NCBI GenBank assembly: GCA_000497125.2
Contig: CM035317.1
Location: 894,001 to 958,000 of the forward strand
Direction: 5' to 3'
Origin: Spironucleus salmonicida
Taxonomy: Eukaryota; Fornicata; Diplomonadida; Hexamitidae
DNA length: 64,000 nt
Shown here: piece after piece, positions 56,774 through 64,000 of the stretch
Layout: each line of letters begins with the position of its first letter
Numbering within the stretch: position 1 is the first letter of the stretch
The notes under the pieces: generated by a model
Database searches by the model: none
What the model was told of the DNA's origin: nothing
The model's input: the letters and a program-made list of their open reading frames with translations, nothing else
Made by a program: the position numbers and the translations under genes

Positions 56774-57741
56774 ATGGAAACCAAGTGCGACAACGGTTCT
56801 AAAACATGCCCACTATGCACGCATGTCCATCCGATGCCACTACCTCTAATGAGAAAAACTGTGTCTAGTGCAATATTGTCGGTAACGACGGCTGCAATGC
56901 TTGTGCAGCTGATGATGCTGACGTCTGCACTGGGTGCAACCCAAAATTTTACTTTGACCCCGACACTACCGAATGCGTTGCATGCTCCTCCAACTGCTCT
57001 ACTTGCGATAGTGCGGTTCAATGCACTGTCTGCGCCACCGGCTTCAAACTAGATGGTGGCACATGCGTAGCCTCTGATGTGATCGCATGCGATGCAGATA
57101 ATTCTTGATAAGACGACTAATTCTGCGAGATAAAGACCTCTGGGAACACTTGTATTCCTTGTCCTGCTTCTTGTAAGAAATATACTAGCTTGACAAAGTG
57201 CAAAGAATGCAAAAATTACCACGATATGAATACTGACTAGACATGCACGGAATAATGCAAAGGGTTTATAGAGGTTTTATAAGCATGCGTAAACAACATA
57301 ATTATCCCTTGTGGTAGCTACAAGCAATAGACCTCCTGCAGGTGCGGTCCTGTTGCTTAGAACTGCCTCACTTGTTAGGCTACTGCAGTACCAGAGGGTG
57401 GAACATGTACAGATGCTAGTTGTACATGTGGAAAAGATAGTCCTGACACTTGCACTGGTTGCATAGATAAGCGTAATTATGTTTTTATAGTGGGAAAATG
57501 CACTGGTAGGGGTACTAATAAATGCTTAACTTGCCTTCCTGGCTATATCTTGAAGGATGATAATTGCACTGATTGTGCAGTAGAGGCTGAAAAAGTAGGG
57601 GACTTCTGCTTCATCCCCAGAAAGGAGGCTGGTAACCTCTCAGGTGGCGCGGTAACCGGAATTATGATTGCTGTGCTTATAGTGGTTGGTGCTGTCGGCG
57701 GAGGTCTGGTGTATTACTTCATCAAGAGGGCCAAGAAGTGA
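56774..57741 (+). pseudogene. CRMP with N-terminal frameshift and in-frame TGA
   Basis: ATG 56774 (METKCDNGSKTC) is in one phase. From about 56815 the modules continue in another (HACPSDATTSNEKNCVQC, GCNACAADDADVC). An in-frame TGA at 57106-57108 (DADNS-[TGA]-QDDQFC) replaces the Cys found in the paralogue at 36437 (SEKSCKKSQFC) and in most CRMPs. The 3' half is clean: [37 protein letters not shown], the helix [30 protein letters not shown] 57739-57741. The 5' frameshift is not at the same place as in the 37398 paralogue, so the two were broken independently. Confidence 0.72.
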
Positions 57742-58545
57742 AAAATATTTTAATATGTAATTCATTGGAATGTGGCATTTTCAAACTAGGTTTTGTAATA
57801 GTAAGCTTTTCAGTTATACTCTATTTAATAATTTATAGATTTCATTGTTTTACGTTATAGAATAAAAAGATTCAGCATGTTTTAAAAATTTTGAATCCCA
57901 AAATATTAATTGTAGCGTAATATACTCTTCAGTATAACGTATCATAACGTAAAATAATAAAAACTGCAATTTCAATGTATCCAGTTTCATGAATGGATGA
58001 TAGTGAAATGCCGTGAAATAATGATAGTGCGCTAGCGATACATTGAGAGAAAGTACTGTGAATATGTTAAATTATAGATTTGATACTTTAGGGCAGAAGC
58101 ATAGATTCTGTGCAAATGGTGGTAAATCTAATACTATTTACAATTAGGTATCGTGATTTATCCATTTTTCGTTGTATTGTTATATACTGAAAATATTCAA
58201 TATTAGTATTAGTATTATAAAATTTGAAGTTACTAATTATATATGTATATTATCAGATTGAGCAATTATCTATTTGCAAAACTGGCAAAGTTGTTACACG
58301 AATCTAAATTAGACGCCGATTATTAATAGCAAAGAGAAAAAACATAAAATTTGTTTTTTGTGCCCATTGTTAGGTGTACTATAAGTAAAGTAGATTTTTG
58401 TTAATATCTGATTTTTCAATTTAAAATATATTCATATAAACATATAACTAATTATAACGTAAAAATAGATAGAAACAGAAACTCATATTCACTATCGATA
58501 AGAATTATACATATAAAGTTACCTATTCCATTTATTTTAAAATGA
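57742..58545. other. Intergenic
   Basis: AT-rich; nothing recognised. Confidence 0.45.
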
Positions 58546-59235
58546 GGAATATCATGCACTTCTTGTTCTGGAAATGCAACTGAAAAATGCTAGTGTGATG
58601 CAGCCATTAATTGTGATACCTGCGACTCTTCAGACTCATCAATATGCGGAACCTGCTTGACCGTGTTCAAAATAAATGACATTGGTGCTTGTTCAGAGTG
58701 CATATAGGGCTACTTTATGTCGGAAAGCGGCTGCTAGAAATGCGACACAACTTGCCGTTCCTGCCAGAATAATGCTAATACGTGTGTAATTTGCGCTGAT
58801 TCGCACGAACCTACTATTCAATAAACATGTTAGCCTATTTGTGATTAAGTGATAACTGCTGATTAGGTATGCGAGGATGGAACTCCAAAATCTTGTGGAG
58901 CAGAAACTCAAATTGTAGCTTGTTAATGTACTGGAAAAGTAAATTGCTTTACATGTCCTTCTGATAATTCCTAGTGCAAAAGCTGTTTGAGAAGCTACAA
59001 GCTGCTAAAAGGTGATTGTAAGACCTGCGTATAAGGCGCAGAAATGATAGGCGACTTCTGAATTGGTGGTATATTAGAAGACTAAAATCATAGTTTATCT
59101 GGCGGCGCAGTTGCTGGAATAGTCATTGCTAGTATAATGATAATCGGAGGTATCTGGGGAGGTGTGTTTTGGTATCTTAAAAAATCGAAAAGTTAGCTTA
59201 AAAATGTAAGCTAACCTGTTACTTTATAGGAGTGA
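58546..59235 (+). pseudogene. 5'-truncated CRMP with in-frame TGA
   Basis: The frame starts directly after a TGA (58543-58545) without an in-frame ATG and reads CTSCSGNATEKCQCDAAINC, which corresponds to an internal CRMP module, so the 5' end is missing. Modules continue to VQGAEMIGDF-[TGA 59059-59061]-IGG, where every intact CRMP has the Cys of the GDFCF box. Then comes an intact helix ([18 protein letters not shown]), FWYLKKSKSQ and TGA 59233-59235. An overlapping ATG at 58542 is in the wrong phase. Confidence 0.65.
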
Positions 59236-59379
59236 ATTTAAAGTAAAGGAAATATATAGTTTTTCAGGAAATTCATTACTGTAGCTTTTTATATATTAGA
59301 AAATTCTTTATTAATTTAATACATATAATATACTTATTTCAATTTGTTCATTAGAATAAATTAAAAGTTAATAGATTCT

Positions 59380-60726
59380 TCATTCAGCAGTCATAACGCC
59401 AGAGCCGAACCTCACCTCGGAGCCCTTCTCGGCTTCGCTGCTCGCAGCTGGTGCAGAGCCGGTAAGGATCATCTGGATTTCTTCCTGGGTCTTGCCCTTC
59501 GTCTCAGGAGTGGTAAAGAGCAATACAGCGGTTGTGATTCCCATAACTATCAAATAGGTAACGAAGGGAGACCACGCGGCCGCTTTGGTAAGAATTGGGA
59601 ATAGAACAACGACAAAGATGTTGGGGATATAGTTGAAGCTGAGCAGGATTGAAGACAGAAGAGACTTGGCTTCAACTGGGAATAGTTCGGAAGCAAAAAC
59701 GAAAAAGATGGGACCGGGTCCAATTTCGAACCCGATGATGAAGAAGATGGAGGCAGTAATGAGAAGGGCAGTATTGGATTTCGCGAGGATATAGTTGATC
59801 ATGAGGGCGACCTGGGCAACGAAGCAGATGCCGACACCGCCGAAGAGGAGGATCTTGCGGCCGAGCTTCTCGATGAAGGCCAGGGCGCCGAGGGTAGCCA
59901 CAAAGTTGACACCGTTGATAATGATGGAGCCGAAGACGGAGGACAAGGGATGGACACCGCCCCCTGAGGTTTTGAAGGTATCTTTGAAGGTCTCAGTGGC
60001 GTAGACGATAACGGCGTTGATACCTGTACATTATTAGTTGAGACCAAGCATGACAGAGAGGATAAGGACCTTGAGGTACTTTTTCTCCTTGAACAAGAGC
60101 ATGGGGGAGATTTCCTTCTCTTCTCTGGGTTTGACATCAGGTACAAAGAAGAGTAAGACAAAGCCCATGAGAGGCCATATGAAAGTAACAACAAAGTTGA
60201 CCCACCATGCATTATATTTATCTTGATAAGTACGGATGGCAAGTAAGACTAAGGACGCAACCAATATACCAAGGGTGACGTTGAATTGGAACATGACACC
60301 GAGGAGACCTCTCTTGCTGGACTCTGCGTGCTCACCGACGATGATGATGCTGGGCTGCTAGAATAATACGACAAAGAAGCCGGCAAAAAGCCTCATAACC
60401 ATCCAGTAGTATACATTGAAAGGGATGCAGAGGAGAACATTGAAGATAACAGATCCGGCAGCTCCGACTAAGCCTGTCTTCTTGTAGCCTAACCAGCTGA
60501 CAATAGGAGCGAAGGTGAGAGAAGCGAGTAGGAAGCCTACCAGGGAGGCGATAGATAGATAGGGTAGTAAAGTTTGCACAGCAGCATCAGCAGCTGTAAA
60601 ATTATTGGAAGTACCAATAGCCATATAGTAAAGTTTGATGATATCAGAGGAAAAGTTTGCAATGGTGAAGCCGAGCGTCTCGGCTGTTAACGACTAAATT
60701 GCGAACAAAATTCCGAATGAAACCAT
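59380..60726 (-). CDS. Sugar transporter, major facilitator superfamily (GLUT-like), 448 aa
   Basis: ATG 60724-60726 to TGA 59380-59382, intact under TAA/TAG=Gln. The N-terminus is short; about 12 hydrophobic segments follow. Sugar-porter marks: WLGYKKTG (loop 2-3), GLNQQCTGINAVIVYATETF in helix 7 (residues ~228-247, the QQxxGINAxxxY signature), KLGRKILLFGG (loop 8-9 G-R-K), GPGPIFFVFASELFP (helix 10 region, PxPxxxxxE-FP) and TPETKGKT after helix 12. Both glutamines of the QQ signature are encoded by TAA TAA. It would import hexose by facilitated diffusion across the plasma membrane, suiting a glycolytic anaerobe. The C-terminal tail is Ala/Ser/Glu-rich. Coding G+C is well above the flanks. 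Confidence 0.9.
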
Positions 60727-61308
60727 TTATGAGGAATGGGAAGATATTTTAAAAACTTCAATAATCACTTTAATACACTTATAAGAATTTAATCGTTAAA
60801 GATCCAATATTTTCGTATATGTTTTTATATATTATATTAGATTAGTTAGCATAAGTTACTTACTTCATGTTTTTTGTAATCATATGTTTTTATAGCAAAT
60901 TAAAAACTAAATTGAACACATAATAAAGATTTTTACATACATATAATAGTATAAAAATGAAAACTTAAAAAACAAATATTATTTAATTAATTATCTAAAT
61001 ATATTATATTTCACAAACTTATAGACTATAAGTATTAATTAAGTTTTTAATTGTATTGTATTTTAGTTTTATTATCCACATATATTCTATCTTTACCAAT
61101 ATGCAAATATAATAAATATTATAGTTACTCTACCTCAAATGTACTACTTTAAATACATTATTATAGTTATAGTAGTTAATTTTAGCATTTTGACATATTA
61201 ACTTGCTAAGTATTTGTATTATAGTTTTTAAACACTAAAATTATTAATTTTAGCATATTCATGTTAATAAGAAATATTAATAGTTATTACTCTCACTAAA
61301 ATTTTATA
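60727..61308. other. Divergent intergenic region
   Basis: AT-rich region between the transporter and the Myb-like gene, containing both 5' ends. No named motif. Confidence 0.5.
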
Positions 61309-61583
61309 ATGGTAAACTATCATTGGTCTGATATAGAGGAGGTCACTCTTTGTAATCTCGTCAAAGCTTAAGGTAAATAATGGTATAACATATAATAAAT
61401 TTATTTTCCATAGTTGACTGTCAATTAAATTAAATCCAAATCTTCTATCTTTAAAAAAAAACTGAAAACAAGTTTAACACTCGTGATGATATAAAGGAAT
61501 TTATAGCTAATTGTAATACTCTAAAAAGGAAATCAAGACATCATTTATTGAACGAAATTATTCAAATATTTGGTAATTAATGA
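61309..61583 (+). CDS. Small Myb/SANT-like DNA-binding protein, 1-nt indel in an A run
   Basis: ATG 61309 starts MVNYHWSDIEEVTLCNLVKA, QGKQWYNIQQIYFP, LTVNQIKSK: the spacing W-x2-E-E-x3-L-x2-L-V-x-x-x-G-x-x-W-x-x-I-x-x-x-x-F-x-x-x-T-x-x-Q-I-x-x-K fits one Myb/SANT repeat. After a run of nine A (61453-61461) the phase must change by one base to stay coding (NKFNTRDDIKEFIANCNTLK, HHLLNEIIQIFGNQ) up to TGA 61581-61583. With one more A it would be a 91-residue protein. The indel lies in a homopolymer, so a sequencing error is as likely as a mutation. Diplomonads use Myb-type regulators, e.g. in encystation, but the role here is unknown. Confidence 0.6.
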
Positions 61584-62510
61584 TTATTATTGTTTATCAA
61601 AAATAAAAACGTCTTACTTGTTATCTTTAATTACATACTATCAGTATATTTCTTACAGTAGTATCTATACAATCATTAACTAATTTTTGATACAAATCAA
61701 ATAAAACTCTCCACAGCAAATTATCTGCATGATTTTATTATGAATTTACAAACTTATACTAATTATTTCATCTATTACTAATTGAATTTACCCTCTGAAA
61801 GAAACATAGAATTTCTAAATATTTATTGCATGAATTTTTTCACACTAATTTTACTCCATACTACCTTATTATTAACATATCCTTCATATTATTCCAAAAC
61901 AAACCCCAATCTAAGTTTCTCAAAAACCCTTACTTACATTGCTCTCTTATCAAAATCACAATACCCCTTCACAATAATATAAATATTCCCCTTCCCTATT
62001 AACCCAACTCACATCTCCATTAACCCAATACTATCATCAACTACGATCCCCATCCACTATTTTTGACTACAACCAAATATGTAAAAACTGAAATTTACAT
62101 TACTAGCATTATTATACAGTAATTATCATTTTTCCCTTCCTATTTCCCCAAGTTTCGACCGTCCACATCCGCTTCGCCTGGTAAATTACTACTCAGTTGC
62201 AGCGAGATGTATCGAAATCCGCATCTGACCCTTAAATTCCCGATTCGCCCTGTAATTCTGCACCGCTTCAGGCGCTCAAATTACCACCAATTTCGCACTT
62301 TTTTGTCTGAAAATTTTGTGTTCCAACTGCCGCAAAAAGCAGATTTTGGCATCTACAAAAAATACAAATCGCTGCACTGCACTGCGCATAATATTACTAT
62401 ATATAATATTATACTACTATACTTAATATTATATTATTATACATAATATTACATAACATAATATAATATACCATACCATACCACATCATCCTTTCCCAGA
62501 CGCCGTTATA
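61584..62510. other. Intergenic / possible 3' exon region
   Basis: AT-rich until about 62140. From 62150 to 62400 G+C rises and short coding-like frames occur on both strands: plus ATG 62207 (MYRNPHLTLKFPIRPVIL) and minus CFLRQLEHKIFRQKSAK, then PEAVQNYRANREFKGQMRIS with one TGA between. The minus patch could be a downstream exon of the gene ending at 62511; neither reading is secure. Tandem ATAATATTA-type repeats lie at 62395-62470. Confidence 0.35.
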
Positions 62511-64000
62511 TCACTCTGATTTCAACATCACAAGGCAGCTTACCTCGTTCTTGCCGTACCCGGACGCGTCCAGCCACTGCAGCTGGATCTCGTTGTTGCT
62601 GTACACGTACTTGTAATCGCTATACGGCTCCGCACGCAGGCTCTTGCTGTTCATGCTCTCGAGCCAAAAGAACGTGCCCTGTACAACGAAATTCGTGTGG
62701 TACGTTCTGTGAGAATTGTTACCAGAAATCAGCTCGCATGGTTAGTTTACTTCGCCTTTCTCAATAAGCGGTGCCTTTAAAATCAAGCGTACTGGCACAT
62801 TGCTCTAGAAGAGGAAGCTCGCGCTGAACTCATATCCAAGCAAATTTACTAGAGCCGCAATATCAAGCGGTTTGCGCGCTATAAAGAAATTGGCGAACTA
62901 AAGATTAACGTTTAGCTGCTAAAGTAGGAGCTCACGATAGTTTAAAACAACTTATTAGTTATCTTTTATATGATTTAATGGGTAGTAGATCTAGTAGGTG
63001 CTGAGGAAAAGTTACTGGAGCTCTTGGGGAGACATATTAGTAAAATCTGCGCTGTCATTAAAGGCAACAATATTCCTGCAATCTAGTTTTTCGTTCATAG
63101 CATAATTTAAAAGTTCCGTCAAACTAGACGCCGGGGTCGAGTTCAAGACGTTCTTGCAGCTTGTTATTAAATTTTAAAAATCTTCCAAATTGACCACATC
63201 TTAACTGAAAAGGACAACGGATGCGATATTGATATCCCTACAAACCAGACGCTGATTGACAATCTCAGCTGAGAATTTATTTTTAATCAGCCTCGAAAAT
63301 TCTTTATATGCGCTATCAATGTCGCTAAACTGCTACTAATATCTCTTTTTCCTTTAAAACTACTATAGCTCGCTTAAATCTAAAGAATCTCTTATCTACA
63401 GATTATCATAATATGTTTTCAAATTAAATGAATTATCCGTGTCATATTCTAGTCTATACTAATGATACTAAACCGTGCTACTAGAAATTTAACGAATAAA
63501 AATAAGAGAAAGTGACACTGAGTTATAGACAACTTACCCCTGACAGTGAGAAAAGTTGTTCTAAAACTGCACCGGATTTGCTGCTTTTACAATAGTAGGA
63601 GAAACCTCAGCAAAAAACGCCGGAGTTTCGAGTTTCTGCACTTTCGGTTACCTAATAACTAATTTTTCAGCATTTTCACACTTCATAATCGCCCGAAGCC
63701 TAGCTACAAATTTTCCAAACTGCTAAGTCCCAGATTTGCCGATAAGTCGATTTTCGACATACTCCAAAACGTTAATCCCCTCGATTTACGCCGAAATCAG
63801 CATTTCATCCGTAACCTACTCCTTGAAAAATGTTGAAATCACCTCCAAACACCGCAAATGCGTAGTTAAGGAAAACACGTTAATAACGTATTATAACGCC
63901 TTCATATTGCAATCATAATATCCCAAACTCGCCTAAAGCACCTCAATCTACTCCCCAGCAACCTCTTTTTAATCTCCTAGAATTCCTATGCATACCCTCT
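62511..64000 (-). CDS. 3' part of a large gene, helical repeats plus vWA-like region (5' end outside window)
   Basis: A single phase is open from the window edge to TGA 62511-62513 (about 495 codons) with TAA/TAG as Gln. The first ~150 residues are helical and repeat-like (QIEVLQASLGYYDCNMKALQ, RCLEVISTFFKEQVTDEML). The middle resembles a von Willebrand A fold: NIASVVLFSQDVVNLEDF, TPASSLTELLNYAMNEKL, DCRNIVAFNDSADF. No MIDAS DxSxS was found. The last part (VRLILKAPLIEKGEV; TFFWLESMNSKSLRAEPYSD) looks globular. Possible introns: 63537 down to 63481 starts GTAAGT, is pyrimidine-rich and ends CTAG (57 nt, in phase), and removing it deletes an odd hydrophobic insert; a second GTAAGC lies at 62543 near the 3' end. 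Family not identified. Confidence 0.55.

Noticed and set aside
2267-59235. TGA as an ordinary cysteine codon genome-wide (euplotid-like code)
   Set aside because: All intact genes, including the transporter and nucleoporin, terminate at TGA, and several TGAs in relics fall on non-Cys positions.
1-64000. CRISPR arrays, bacterial operons, ribosome binding sites
   Set aside because: The content is eukaryotic; there are no regularly spaced repeats and no Shine-Dalgarno pattern.

Overview
The window reads as AT-rich nuclear DNA of a hexamitid diplomonad (the Hexamita / Spironucleus / Trepomonas group). The main reason is the genetic code: long, well-conserved reading frames run through TAA and TAG and end only at TGA. 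This matches the hexamitid code, in which TAA and TAG mean glutamine (translation table 6 style). All coordinates below use that code, so many genes look shattered under the standard code. The genus cannot be fixed from this sequence. No tRNA, rRNA or CRISPR array was recognised.

Layout. 0.3-1.4 kb: an unidentified frameshifted gene and a Nup98-type nucleoporin. 2.3-4.1 kb: the first of many cysteine-rich membrane proteins (CRMPs). 5.2-11.2 kb: a decayed Maverick/Polinton-like element on the minus strand, with an OTU-protease module joined to a protein-primed family B DNA polymerase. 11.4-13.5 kb: two small CRMPs. 16.2-18.9 kb: a 909-residue CRMP. 21.0-21.7 kb: an unidentified frameshifted gene. 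22.2-23.2 kb: a CRMP. 24-26 kb: a jumble of CRMP fragments. 25.8-31.6 kb and 41.3-47.0 kb: two copies of one direct duplication, each with a 513-residue CRMP. 31.5-41.4 kb: further CRMPs and CRMP relics. 49.0-51.8 kb: a large CRMP with one in-frame TGA. 53.4-54.2 kb: a decayed piggyBac-like transposase. 54.3-59.2 kb: CRMP pseudogenes. 59.4-60.7 kb: a sugar transporter. 61.3-61.6 kb: a small Myb/SANT-like protein. 62.5-64.0 kb: the 3' part of a large gene that may contain spliceosomal introns.

The window is dominated by a CRMP array resembling Giardia VSPs in plan: arrays of CxxC motifs, a glycine-rich C-terminal membrane helix starting near (L)SGGAxxGIxIA, and a short basic tail. It differs from Giardia VSPs in lacking a CRGKA tail and in having no recognisable N-terminal signal peptide. 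At least a dozen tail fragments, inverted pieces, frameshifted copies and a 5.7-kb duplication show that the array is recombining and decaying. Remnants of two mobile-element classes lie among the CRMP genes. Housekeeping genes (nucleoporin, sugar transporter, Myb-like protein, large 3' gene) lie towards the two ends.

The most unusual signal is that four CRMP-family frames carry a single in-frame TGA exactly where paralogues have a conserved cysteine. Ordinary nonsense decay is the default explanation, but selenocysteine recoding should be tested.
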